Shown one piece after another: positions 27,786-38,202 of a stretch of DNA of 64,000 bases; position 1 is the stretch's first letter; each line of letters begins with the position of its first letter. The notes beneath the pieces were generated by a model. That model had not been told where the DNA came from and ran no database searches. It saw only the letters and a program-made list of their open reading frames with translations. The DNA comes from Canna indica (Eukaryota > Streptophyta > Magnoliopsida > Zingiberales > Cannaceae): contig CP136893.1 of NCBI GenBank assembly GCA_034359265.1, positions 27,226,001 through 27,290,000 on the forward strand. The letters run 5' to 3'. Position numbers and translations under genes: made by a program.

Positions 27786-29290
27786 ATCGCAAGCCTCTGC
27801 CCCTCCATCATCTGCCTTTGCTCCTCCATCGCATGTCTCTATTGGGTGAGCTCCGACTCTATGGTCGCTATCCGACTCTGGTCTTGCGCTCGGGATGTCG
27901 AGGGCCGCTCACCCGCAGTCGGAGGGGTTGGTGCCCCAAGTGGCCCGAGCACGGCGCGTGCATGGCCACTGTCTGCAAAACCATAAACACGGTCGTGCTC
28001 CCAGCCACCTGCGGCCTCCACCCAAGCTCCTGCGTCGAACTCCTCCGGTGTCCCTCCACGTTCGATCACAATCCTCGTGTAAGTTTTCTACACGTGTTTA
28101 TATTTTAAATATATATAAACTGTAAATAAAAATTATGTAAATTAAATAGACATATATAAATACTTACCATTATGATGGAGGCTCTGCTATCAACGTAGTC
28201 CCTCGCTCCTCGTCGACGATGGTGGGTACGCTCAAACACCTCCATCATCGACGGGCATTGGACGGTGTCGTCCTCCATCACGCGCGTCTTACATTAGAAA
28301 ATAAATACATTAGTATCATTATACACAAGATATAATTTAATTAAAAATAATTAAATTATACATACCATACGACGCTCATGAACCGCAATAGAGATGGAGA
28401 TACATGTGTGACGCTCGCCCGTGCCGTCCCCCCCGGACATGCTATTTCTCGACGCAGTCCGGGAGACCTCCTACCACTCAGGTGCGGCCCATCGCTCAAC
28501 GAGTTGGTCCCACACAGGGCCAGGAATCCACTCGGGAGCGTGTCCCCGAGTCTGCCCTATCTGTGTGACCCCCAGCCATCTCATCACGGTCTGACGGGCC
28601 TGTTGAAGCAGTTCGTTATAGTGTGCGCGGGCAACATGCTCCCATGCAGTCTCCACAAAAGTGGTCTGGTCCTCCGGCCATATATAATGAGCCTGCAAAA
28701 AAAATAATATTATTACCGATGAATATTTAACATTAATATTAATTTAATAAATATACTTACCGTGAACTCTCGCCACAATAAATCTATATGCTCACAGGGC
28801 ACGTGAGACCATGTAGGCCACGCCCCGTGCATAAATTTCTGGATCGTCCCCGCTATCGTGCAGGGGACGTCCTCCTGCTCAAATATGCACCAAATATAAA
28901 TTCATATTATGATATTTTGAATTATAAATAAATTATAAGAAATAATTCATGCATATACTTACCTTCTTCTGTGCACACTAACTGCTCTGCGCAGTTCTCC
29001 CTCGGGTGGCGGAGGGAAAATTTTGTTAGGCCCTCGTGGCCTACGTCTCGATGTCGATGGCCCTAGATCGGCTGAAGGGATGGTGGCTGGAGGTGGGGGG
29101 ATGGTGACCATATCAGTTGGGAGAATGGTGGCCGAACCAAGTGGGGGGATGGTGGTGGAAGACGAAGGATCAGTGGGTACAGGTGGGGCGGGTGGTAATC
29201 GTCAGGGGGTCCTACGAGGAATGCCTAATCGAGAACTGATATCTCGAACCATAGTTGTAAAAATTTAATATAATTAGATCATATATAATA

Positions 29291-29446
29291 GATTTCGGCA
29301 CGCGTGAGTCAAAAGTGGACGATTCCGGCACGAGTCCATCCATTGTGGACGATTCCGACGCGAGTCCACCATGGACGATTTGACCGCGAGTCTAAAGTTG
29401 ACGATTTGGCCGCGAGTCCACAGTGGATGATTTCGCGCGACTAATT
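29291..29446. repeat. Tandem array of about five 26-30 bp units
   Basis: Units run GTGGACGATT, then TCCGGCACGAGTCCA or TGACCGCGAGTC. Each ends in a GAGTC-type motif, with some drift and length change. The array lies upstream (minus-strand sense) of the Ptta start codon inside the CACTA element. Confidence 0.75.
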
Positions 29447-29514
29447 AATTAATATTAAACTAATAATTAACCTAATTAATAATTAATTTCTAATAATTAA
29501 CAATAAAAAATAAA

Positions 29515-29632
29515 AAAACCCTAATCAAACTATGATTACCCTAATCATAGTTTGATTAGGGGTTAATTACCCTAATTAAGTAATTGATCAGGGGTTACTT
29601 GATTAGGGTAATTAACCCTAATCAAGTAGTAG
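29515..29632. repeat. Cluster of perfect and near-perfect palindromes
   Basis: Two interlocked hairpins. CCCTAATCAAACTATGATTA meets its complement immediately downstream, and TACCCTAATTAAGTAATTGA / TTACTTGATTAGGGTAATTA form the second. All are variants of a CCCTAATCA/TGATTAGGG theme. It lies in the promoter-side region of the CACTA element. Confidence 0.8.
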
Positions 29633-31566
29633 CCGGCATCACTACCGGCTACTGCTCATCGAGGCATTGGGGCCGATGGTAATCGGCCCTAATGCGGCAC
29701 CGGCCGGGTTGGGGCCAGCGCGGAGAGGGCGACGCACAGGTGAATGAAAGGAGGAGATCAGGAGAGGTAGCATACCAGAAGGGATAGGTTCACTGACAGC
29801 GATTGATGGCGGCGACAACAGACAGCGACTCCGCGGTAACTCGGCAACGACAGCGACGAGTAGAGAAGAAAGAGGAAGAAAGAGGAAGGATCGAGCGCGA
29901 ACGCAAATAAAAAGAATTTTCACCGACGGCCCGAGAGCCGTTAGAAAATCATGGATCTATAATTTTATTATCACCGACGACTACCAGAGCCGTCGGTTAA
30001 GAGTGTTTTATTATTCGTGCTGCGTTTGTGGCATTAAACAATAAGCGACGGCCGCCTCCAGCCGTCACTAATAACTTATTTTATTTCACGCCCCCGTGTG
30101 CACCATCAACTATGAGCGACGGCTGATTTGGTTACTCACATCACCAATGGCTCCAAAGCCCCCGCTAAGCCGTGGCTAATAACTTATTTTATTTCGCACG
30201 TCCTGCGCGCCATGAACTACGAGCGACGGCTCTGGCTGGTCATATGCGAGCCGTGGTTGATTTGGTCACATCAGCCATGACTGTTGCGACCGACGCAAAG
30301 CCATGAATGATTCTAACGGCCCTGGCGGCCGTCAGTGATCCCCGTGGCTGATGTGGTATATTCTAGTAGTGATAAAATACAACTATTCTACTCTATTTAA
30401 TTATTTATCAAACTGAAATAATAATTATTAACCACTAAATAATACTGAAATATAGAAAATACCTACCAGATGACATCCGATCAGAAATCCGATACCACCA
30501 TCGCGTTTAGAACGCGAAAATCTACAATTTTGGTATTCACCTCGACTCGATCCGATGATCCTACGATCAAATTCAAAAATATCCTAATATTTTACAAATT
30601 AATCCCATTTCATGCAATACAACTCTCTTCTTAATTAACCTATTTATTAAATCAAATAAAACCTCTCCCTCCCACTCATCTCCAACCCGACGCTTAGCCC
30701 GCTCACTTCCTCCTCTTGGATCCACACTGGACGACCCTCCCAGCTTTCGGCGACCACCCGCTGACCCTCCTCCAGCCTCTCCCGCGGACTCCGGCGGCGG
30801 CGAAACACAAAATCATGGCTGGGAGGCCACAACGGCCTCCCCTGCAGCAGTAGCGGCTGCCGCCATGATACGGGCAGCAACCGCTAGGTCCGACGTCGCG
30901 GATAGCAACACGACTGCCGCCATCGCCGCACCCCCCGGCCCACCTCCATCTCCTCCCTCTTGCCCTCATCCGACATCCCGCCGATTTTACCTCCTCCAAC
31001 CCCTCCGCTGCCACCGATGAACGAAGGAATGGAAACGACGAGAAACAACAGATACGAAAACAACAAAGAAGAAGAGAAGACGACTCCTACCTTAATACTC
31101 CTCCAAACTCCGGTCTTCACCGGAGTCTTCTCACTACCATCGCACGCCGCTCCGATCACCTGCCTCCTCAACCATTGTCGACGCCAAGCCCAAGAGATTA
31201 GAGGAGGATTATGGCTAAATATAAATCATCAGATATTTTGCAAAAAGGCCCCTCAAGAAAATATATTCATAATTCAATCCCTTTTTTTTCGGGTCATAAT
31301 TAACAACCGGTAATAAAAATCGATTATATATTTTGATTTTGATTACTGGTTATTCGATAACCGGATCTGAAATCACTATAATTAATTATTTTGATAATTT
31401 TTAGATATTCCAAAATCTAGTTTACCAACGGATTACTCGTATACTAACCAGTTAGTAAACAGGTAATCAGTTATATTCGAATAGAAGTAAACAGTTTCAA
31501 ATTCGATTAACGAGTTTTTAATTGGTTCGATTTTGGTTAATCATAAAAAATACGATTAACCGAACC

Positions 31567-33280
31567 GTTGTCATTCCTATTTTTAGATAGAGTAATTATC
31601 CTTAAGATTTAATGGTAAGTCATATATGACTCCGCGCTAGTTAGATAATAAAATAAATTGATATTAAAGAAAATATACTTCTCTTGGTAAGTCATGTATG
31701 ACTCAGCGCCAAGTTAGATAATAAAATAAATTTCTACCAAAGAAAATATACTTAATAGAGATAAGAAAATTTAATTTATAATTATACAAATTTTATTTTT
31801 AATTTAGTAAAGCATATATTTTCTTAGGCATTAGAAATTTCTTTTCTTAGAAATATCTGAACAAATAAAGTCGGATAAATATTTTTAATCGATTCGATTT
31901 CGGTTTCGGTTTCGGTTAACATATATTTAATCAATTTTAGTTTCCATTTCGATTAACCACAAAAAACACAGTTAATCAAATCGTTGTCATTCCTATTTTT
32001 AGATACAATAATTATCCTTAATATTTGATGGTAAGTCATGTATGACTTAGCGCCAAGTTAGATAATAAAATAAATTGCTACCAAAGAAAATATACTTCTA
32101 GAGAGATAATACAATTTGATTTATTATTATACACATATTTTTTTAAAATTTAGTAAAGCATATATTATCTTAGGCATTAGAAATATCTTTTCTTAGAAAT
32201 AAATGGACAAATAAAGCTGGATAAATATTTTTAATCGGTTCGATTTCGGTTAACATGTTTTTAATCGGTTTCAATTTTAATTTCAGTTAACCACAAAAAA
32301 TACAATTAATCGAATCGTTGTCATTCCTATTTTTAGATACAATAATTATCCTCAATATTTAATGGTAAGTCACGTATGACTCAGCCACCAAGTTAGATAA
32401 TAAAATAAATTGCTATTAAAGAAAATATACTTCAAGAGAGATAAGAGAATTTGATTTATTATTATACAAGTATTTTTTTGAATTTAGTGAGGCATATATT
32501 TTCTTCAGCATTAGAAATTTCTTTTCTTAGAAATATCTAGATAAATAAAGTCGAATAAATATTTTTAATTGGTTCAGTTAGGGGTTTCAGTTAACATGTT
32601 TTTAATTGATTCTAGTTTCGGTTTCGATTAACCACAAAAAATACAATTAATCGAACCGTTGTCATTCATATTTTTAGATACAATAATTATCCTTAAAATT
32701 TAATGGTAAGCCATGTATAATATGAATACAATAATTATCCTTAAAATTTAATGGTAAGCCATGTATGACTCGGCGCCAAATTAGATAATAAAATAAATTG
32801 CTACAAAGAAAATATACTTCCAAGAGAGATAATACAATTTGATTTATTATTATACAAGTAATCTTTTGAATTTAGTAAAGCATATATTTTCTTAGAAATA
32901 TCTAGACAAATAAAGTTGGGTAAATTAAAGTTGGATAAATATTTTTAATCGGTTCGGTTTCGATTTCGGTTAGTATATTTTTAATTGTTCCAGTTTCGAT
33001 TTCAATTAATCATAAAAAATATAATTAATCGAATCATTGTCATCCCTATTTTTAGATACAATAATTATCCTTAAGATTTAATGGTAAGCCATGTATGACT
33101 CAGTGCCAAATTAGATAATAAAATAAATTGTTACCAAAAAAAATATAATTTCAAAAGAGATAATACAATTTGATTTATTATTATACAAGTATATTTTAAA
33201 ATTTAGTAAAGCATATATTTTCTTAAGCATTAGAAATTTCTTCTCTTAGAAATATCTGGACAAATGAAGTCGGATAAATA
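31567..33280. repeat. Tandem array of 330-420 bp units carrying a hAT end
   Basis: The junction motif GTTGTCATTCCTATTTTTAG recurs at about 31567, 31983, 32317, 32658 and (diverged) 33035, giving spacings of about 416, 334, 341 and 377. Each unit contains the right end of the outer hAT element (GGTTCGATTTCGGTTAAC... to GTTGTCATTCC) joined to flank sequence with TTAGATACAATAATTATCC, the palindrome AAGTCATGTATGACTCAG and TTCTTAGGCATTAGAAATTT. The longer units contain internal partial duplications (about 31605-31760; 32700-32760). No coding capacity. The array ends about 350 bases before the next gene's TATA box. Confidence 0.85.
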
Positions 33281-33435
33281 AATTCAACTCAACCTAATTG
33301 GTCAAAGTGCAACCGTATCCAATATAGATTTAAGAAGTGGTCAGGAAATTTGGGTCAAATGCGGCGTAGATTTTGATTCTTTGATCTCGTTGATTGATAT
33401 TGTTGAGAATCCATTCCACGTCAACTTGTGGATAA

Positions 33436-33438
<3 letters not shown>

Positions 33439-33472
<34 letters not shown>
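33439..33472. repeat. (GA)n microsatellite
   Basis: About 17 GA dinucleotides upstream of the serine-rich gene. GA-rich tracts in plant promoters can bind GAGA-type factors; no such role is shown here. Confidence 0.9.
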
Positions 33473-33474
<2 letters not shown>

Positions 33475-33632
33475 GGCTTTAAATACGGGCACATGGAGTG
33501 GCATCAGCAACGACACAACACCCGAACATAGACGCCGCCTCTTCTCTTCCTCCTCGCTTTGCTCTTTTTTTCCCCTCATCCCCCATTCACGTGTTTAGCC
33601 CTCGGGTCGCGTCGCGCCTTCCTCTCCCCTCC

Positions 33633-33640
33633 TATTTATA
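33633..33640 (+). promoter_or_regulatory. Probable TATA box of the serine-rich gene
   Basis: TATTTATA in a CT-rich context, 128 bases before the start codon. Transcription from about 33660 would give a leader of roughly 105 bases in which the coding ATG is the first ATG. An alternative TATA-like TTTAAATA lies at about 33478-33485, but a start there would place an upstream ATG (33493) in the leader. Confidence 0.45.
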
Positions 33641-33767
33641 TCTCTACTCGGGTCACCGGATCGCAGCAGCAGAGTGGTGGTGGTGATCGGCCTTGTCGTC
33701 GCGGGTGAGCTCTGTGTGTTGCTTCGTCTGTGGAGAGTGAGAGAGGAGAAAGCTCGAAAAGGGTGTC

Positions 33768-34926
33768 ATGGAAGGAGGAAAAAAGCCGTCTTCTTCGATC
33801 GCCGACGAACTCTTCGCCTTTGGGAAGGACCGGACTACGGCCCCCAATCAATCGTCTTCTTCATCGCCTGGTTACTTCAGCAGCGTCTTCCCTCCTCCTT
33901 CCGCGGTACGTCCAGCCACAGTGATGAGATTTTATTACGGTACATTAATGCATTTGAGGTGGGGATTAATTGATTCTCAAGGTTTTGGGATCAATTTAGG
34001 GTTTTGGACTGGGTGATCGCGTTCTGCCCGTCTGTCGATTGTTTCGGCAGTTTCTTGTTTAAATTCCTTTTTGAGATCTTTTTGACGGCGTTATAGGTGA
34101 TGCATAAGGATTCGGCACAGAGTGACTTGTACTGGACCTTGAGCAAAAAAAGGGGGGATGGGCATGGGCAGATTGGGAACGCTCAGGGCGCAGCACCAGG
34201 TACTTGAACATTAATAAACTCGTTCCATTGTTGATGTCGATATAGTTTTTAATGGGTTGCATGTTCTATTTAATCAATCTATAGAAGTTTAATTGGACAG
34301 GTTTGATGCAATCATATGACAACTGCAATTTCATGTTGCATCAAACAGATCTTATTGTTCCATTTGTGTCTTCTTACACAATCATTGCTGACTCCTTGGT
34401 TTTTTAAGTTAGACTGATAGATTAAATATTCGGGCTAATATCTTTTTATGTACATTTTTGAGATTAGATGATCAGAATTGGTCTGACAGACTAACTGTTG
34501 ATGTACAGATGGTAAATCTCAGGGCAGTCCAACCAAAAGACAAACAGCACGCACCAAGGATGGTAAACCGGCCTATCCCAATCAATCAGAAGAATCAGCC
34601 TATTTTGGCTCATCTGTTCACTATGGTGGTCGAGATTTCTATGACAGCTCTGGATCCAACAAAATCTCTGGAGCTCCTGAAATCGTAAGTGAAACAGTAA
34701 ATTACAAAGCTAGAAAGAAGGTTATTAGTTGACTTGTTATACTTTATAAGGCATTTTACTTTTTAATACGTAGTATAAAGATGACAAAGGAGAGGATTCA
34801 AGTGATGCCAATGTTGCCAATAGAGGCGAATGGTGGCAAGGTATGATGTAACTTTATTAGCATCGCTAAATTTATTTTGTTCTAATAGTTTGTTAATTAT
34901 TTTTGTCAGGTTCTTTGTACTACTGA
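33768..34926 (+). CDS. Small plant-specific serine-rich protein ending in WWQGSLYY
   Basis: Five exons with GT-AG introns: 33768-33905, 34097-34199, 34509-34684, 34774-34840, 34910-34926 (TGA included), 166 residues. The start has a good context (GTCATGG) and is the first ATG after the likely TATA box. The N terminus has a serine-rich stretch followed by PGYFSSVFPPPSA (residues 34-46); the middle is hydrophilic and low in complexity; a conserved-looking core reads SVHYGGRDFY; the C terminus is RGEWWQGSLYY. There is no signal peptide, membrane segment or enzyme motif. I recognise the layout (FPPPS, YGGQDIY-like core, GNWWQGSLYY-like end) as a plant-only family of unknown biochemistry. I recall that the Arabidopsis salt-induced serine-rich protein SIS may belong to it, but this is unverified. 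The last coding exon is only 17 bases and completes the conserved C terminus. No stops or frameshifts interrupt the model. Confidence 0.85.
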
Positions 34927-37595
34927 AGATACTGAGCAGATCAGTATGCTCTCCAATCAAGGTACTTTGAAATATGGGCTTTACTTTTGACATATCTTTT
35001 TGATTTGACTGGTTCGAGGTGGTAGTAAATTTTAATATTATTAGACCATCAAGTTCCAGCATATTATATATGCTTGCATGTGTCAGTTATCATTAATTTA
35101 ACAATTTATTTGAACCTAGAAACACTTGTCATGATCTATTTCTGGATCTAGCAAAGACTGTTGTCTTCTACTGGTACTGAAGTTGTATACTGCTTTACTT
35201 CTTTTTCTTTACCATTAATTATAAACATTATTGTTTAAAGTATTTCATCTTATAATGTTATAGGTAATATATGCTAGCTAAATCCAGATTTATTTTGCAG
35301 ATTGTTTCCTATTTCTAGTATGCGTAATTGCAGCCACCATTTACTGTATTTGCCATTTTACCTTGTCTTATGCTTACAGAATATATTTATTACCCTTTTC
35401 TTTGATCATGTCTTTCTAAGCAACATGCTTTACTACTTGTTGGTCAGTTGGCCATTTAGGTTTCCATATGTTATAGTTGTATTTACTCAGAGAGATTCTT
35501 AAGATTATCAGGAAACAATCACCATGTACTTGGGAGTTTTGGCAGACTTTCTAGAGGAAGATCAAGTTTATTACTTGAATACTGAAATAGCAAGAGTGTT
35601 TATCTTGCTGCTTGTTTGGCCACTTGGAAGTAACAATTATTTATCCTCAATGCCCAAGGGGCCTAATAAGATTAGGAACCAAAATAAAGAAACATAACAT
35701 GAAAGAAAAGGAAATAACTAATTAACCTAAAATTGTTGCCTAAGTCAGGGCCTTACTGAATCAAAATATAAGTAGAAAATTAAGGTAATTGATGTACTTC
35801 CTAATTCCAGGTGCTTGACTACATCATATGGTCTACATATGTTCTACTCTCTTTAATAGTATTTGTATAGCTTCTGAGCAACAAATACCTCTTTTTTTAA
35901 CCTTGTTCTTCTTACACGGAAACCGCCTCTCTGCAAAAAGCAGAGGGAGGAGGAAGACTGTGTACATCAACCCTCTCCCGGAGCCCACAAAAGTGTGATT
36001 GGGCATTGTCACCCTTTTCTTTTACCTTGTTCTTCTTACTTTGATTATTCTCCATTGCCTCCATGACTACTGGGCTAGTCCCCCCTCCCCTCCCGGTTGT
36101 TTCAAAGGCTATGCTGCTAATGTTGTTAAGCATTCATTCACTCTCTAACTATTACTACTAAGCATCTTTGTGATCTCCCCTTGACATCCATCGCTTGATT
36201 TTTACATCTATATTTTGTTCTTATTCTTCATGTTCTGTACGAGCATAAGTGTATAACAATGTTTGCTTGTTGAGTGAGGAGTTTGTCTTGGTATGAAGCT
36301 TGTTTTTAGCAAATGGCAATTGTCTAACTGTGACCCTGGGCACCCTGGGAGCAGTGCAATAGCAGATGTTTGCTTGTTGACTGAACAGTTTGAACCTGGT
36401 CTCAAACTTGTTTCTAGTAAATGGGTAAATGCTCAACTTCGAACTGCTCCTCTGAGGAGCAGGGCAAGGCTAGGTACGAATTCCAATGACTCAAGCTCAG
36501 TAGCCTGTATCAGAAACTCTTGGTAGAGCAACTCAGGTTGCTATTTATGTAGATCATGATCAATTCCTCTTCTCCTGGTATAACAAATTCTTTTTCATCA
36601 AAGAACAAACATTTGAACCTTTTTGATGGTACTTTATAATTTACATAGCAGCTTGGTTTGTTTGTTAGTTATTTGGATCACAAGCAAACTTTTCATCTGA
36701 TGGGATTGGATGTTTTTTTCATCTGGATGGAAATAAAGAAAGCATAGAGCAAAGTTTTCATTCTTCTCCCTATAAAATTTTACCTGCGGAGTAAAGAAGT
36801 TGTGTTTTCACTTCTGCATAGCATTTGTATCATTTAGTACCTCACTTCTGTGCAAATAGTTGAATGATCATCTTTTTTAGCACATCTTCAGGATATCTCA
36901 TTATTTGGTTTATTCTTCTATTATCCTTTTTAGTTGAATGTTAATTATGTTTTTTTTCTTTGTAAGCTACAATATCCAAAACTAGGCCAACAAAGAATGT
37001 AACATGGGATAAAGTTGAATACTAAAGGGCCATAAAAGTTAAGAGGACTTGTTAAATGTATAAAAGCAACCAGCATAAGATACAAGTAGAATACTGGAAG
37101 GCAACTATATTTCATTTGGCAGATTAAGATACTTTTGCTGTTTAAAGATAAGTAGCTCTAATTCAGCTATTTTGATGTTCATTGTTTGCATTCTTGTGGT
37201 TGTAGGTCTTCAGGTTTGGCTACTTCTAAGCAGCTTATACACAGTCATGGAGACGGAGTCTGGCTTTTGATTTCTTTCTGTTTCCTAGGTTAGCAGGAAT
37301 AGGTTACTTTAGTCCTTAAAAGAACAGTGGCTTTAAGAAAGTTGTTTGGTATTGTAGTTGAGGACTTCCAGGTTTCCGAAGTAAGCTTATTTCTGTCCTT
37401 CGCCTCCAGCTTTTATCGTAGTGAGGTTGTAAGGTTGCTCAGAAATGTAATGTAATCTTAATAAACACAATAAGAAAAGTAAGCAGGTTTTGTTAGATAT
37501 CAATGATTTTTGTTAGATAATTTTTTTTTAAAATTCTGATGATGTATTAATATGTGGGCACATGCTCATTTTTGTGTCATTATTAATACTCTAAA
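34927..37595. other. Downstream and intergenic region of the serine-rich gene
   Basis: It probably begins with the 3' untranslated region, whose end is not marked by a clear signal. No domain is recognisable in the short frames here. The only structure seen is an imperfect duplication at 36255-36430. Confidence 0.5.
36255..36430. repeat. Imperfect direct duplication of about 65 bp
   Basis: TGTTTGCTTGTTGASTGARS followed within 40 bases by AAGCTTGTTTTTAGCAAATGG (first copy) or AACTTGTTTCTAGTAAATGG (second copy). The copies are about 105 bases apart. The intervening text includes CACCCTGGGAGCAG. Confidence 0.6.
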
Positions 37596-38193
37596 GGGTA
37601 AATAGCAAATTTTTTTTTCCTGAATTATGGCTCATTTGTAATTATTTTAATGAATTTTGAAATTAGAAAAAAAAATTAAATTTTATAAAATTAATAAAAA
37701 TATTTTATTGGTTAACTTAATGTTATTTATTTAATATAATTTATTTTTGAAATGACACGCGATAATTTTTCATTGGTTCAAATATAAAAAAATAAATTAA
37801 AAAATAAATTAAAAATTAATTAAAAAATTAATTAAAAAATTAATTAAAAAATTAATTAAAAAATTAATTAATTAGAAATTAAAAAAAATATTAATTGTAA
37901 ATTAATTTTTTAATTATTTTTTTTAGCAATTAATATTTTATAATTTATAATTTATTAATTTATTAATTTATTAATTTTTAATTAATTTTTAATTAATTTT
38001 TAAATATTTAGACTAATAAAAAATTGTCATGCGTCATTTTAAATAAGATTATATTAAATAAATAATATTGAGTTAACATAGATAATATTTTTATTAGTTT
38101 CGTAAAGTTTAGCTTGTTTTTTGTCTAATTTTAAAGTTCATGAGGGATAATTACAAATGAGTCATAGTTCGGGGAGGTTTTTACTATTTACCT
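37596..38193. mobile_element. Mutator-type miniature element, GGGTAAATAG family, copy 2
   Basis: Ends GGGTAAATAGCAAATTT and (reverse complement) AGGTAAATAGTAAAAACC, flanked by TACTCTAAA (37587-37595) and TATTCTAAA (38194-38202), 8 of 9 matching. The interior is a near-palindrome: tandem TTAATTAAAAAA units at 37790-37870 pair with TTAATTTTTAATTAA units at 37960-38000. No coding capacity. Confidence 0.8.
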
Positions 38194-38202
38194 TATTCTA
38201 AA

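Larger units (their letters stand above)
26993..29252 (-). pseudogene. Ptta/En/Spm-type plant transposase protein, broken
   Basis: Minus-strand gene model with GT-AG introns: 29252-28973, 28874-28761, 28692-28366, 28287-28168, then 28087 down to 26993, interrupted by a hAT miniature element (27206-27793 including one target copy). The protein has a proline-rich N-terminal part (ATIPPPPATIPSADLGPSTS... then RRRPRGPNKIFPPPPEGEL), a central region with WDQLVERWAAPEW followed by HTCISISIAVHERRM, the Ptta-family layout, and a C-terminal coiled-coil-like segment (ANDELRQTIQNMQKLL) ending at TAA 26993-26995. Four in-frame stops remain (TGA in the first exon, TAG in the third, fifth and last), so it is dead, though the exon structure is well preserved. 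The family is the DNA-binding accessory protein of CACTA elements. Confidence 0.75.
26377..30371 (-). mobile_element. CACTA (En/Spm-type) transposon, 4.0 kb (third layer)
   Basis: Terminal CACTACTAGAA / TTCTAGTAGTG inverted repeats are flanked by the 3-bp duplication ATA (26374-26376 and 30372-30374). Subterminal regions (26400-26760 and 29920-30360) carry many copies of a short motif around GCCGTCRCTGAT or its complement, the usual transposase-binding arrangement. The only gene found is the Ptta-type protein on the minus strand. The second, catalytic CACTA transposase is absent, so the element is non-autonomous. It is itself interrupted by a hAT miniature element at 27206-27785. Confidence 0.9.
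25195..31305 (-). mobile_element. Solo LTR split by a CACTA element (second layer)
   Basis: Starts TGTTACGCTCCGCC and ends ...CATAATTAACA, so it has TG...CA ends. It is flanked by ACCGA (25190-25194) and ACCGG (31306-31310), a 5-bp duplication with one change. Without the CACTA insertion it is about 2.1 kb. In minus-strand sense it ends GGCGGAGCGTAACA, like LTRs of plant chromoviruses (recalled). No gag or pol is present. It has TCTAACAACGYRRCRCCGYAC units near 25735-25795. The frame at 30703-31171 on the minus strand is GC-rich LTR sequence without recognisable domains. Confidence 0.7.
25043..31579. mobile_element. hAT-type miniature element, expanded by nested insertions (outer layer)
   Basis: The left end is TAGGGGTGGCAATTGAAA. 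The right end, in reverse complement, is TAGGAATGACAACGGTTCGG. The flanks are TTTTTAGG (25035-25042) and TTTTTAGA (31580-31587), an 8-bp hAT duplication with one change. Only 25043-25194 and 31306-31579 belong to the original element; the middle is an inserted solo LTR with its own passengers. An undisrupted relative with a perfect duplication is at 49582-49869, which supports the border call. Confidence 0.75.

Noticed and set aside
29023..29268. 81-residue plus-strand glycine-rich frame
   Set aside because: It is the antisense of the proline-rich first exon of the Ptta protein, which fits the gene structure and family.
30703..31171. GC-rich frames on both strands near the right of the solo LTR
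   Set aside because: LTR sequence with no domain; the frames overlap one another on opposite strands.
31567..33280. CRISPR-like array
   Set aside because: Units exceed 330 bp with no short unique spacers, and the host is a plant; it is a transposon-derived tandem array.
33493..33686. Upstream frame before the serine-rich gene as a coding exon or uORF
   Set aside because: It overlaps the likely TATA box at 33633, and a leader starting after that box contains no upstream ATG.
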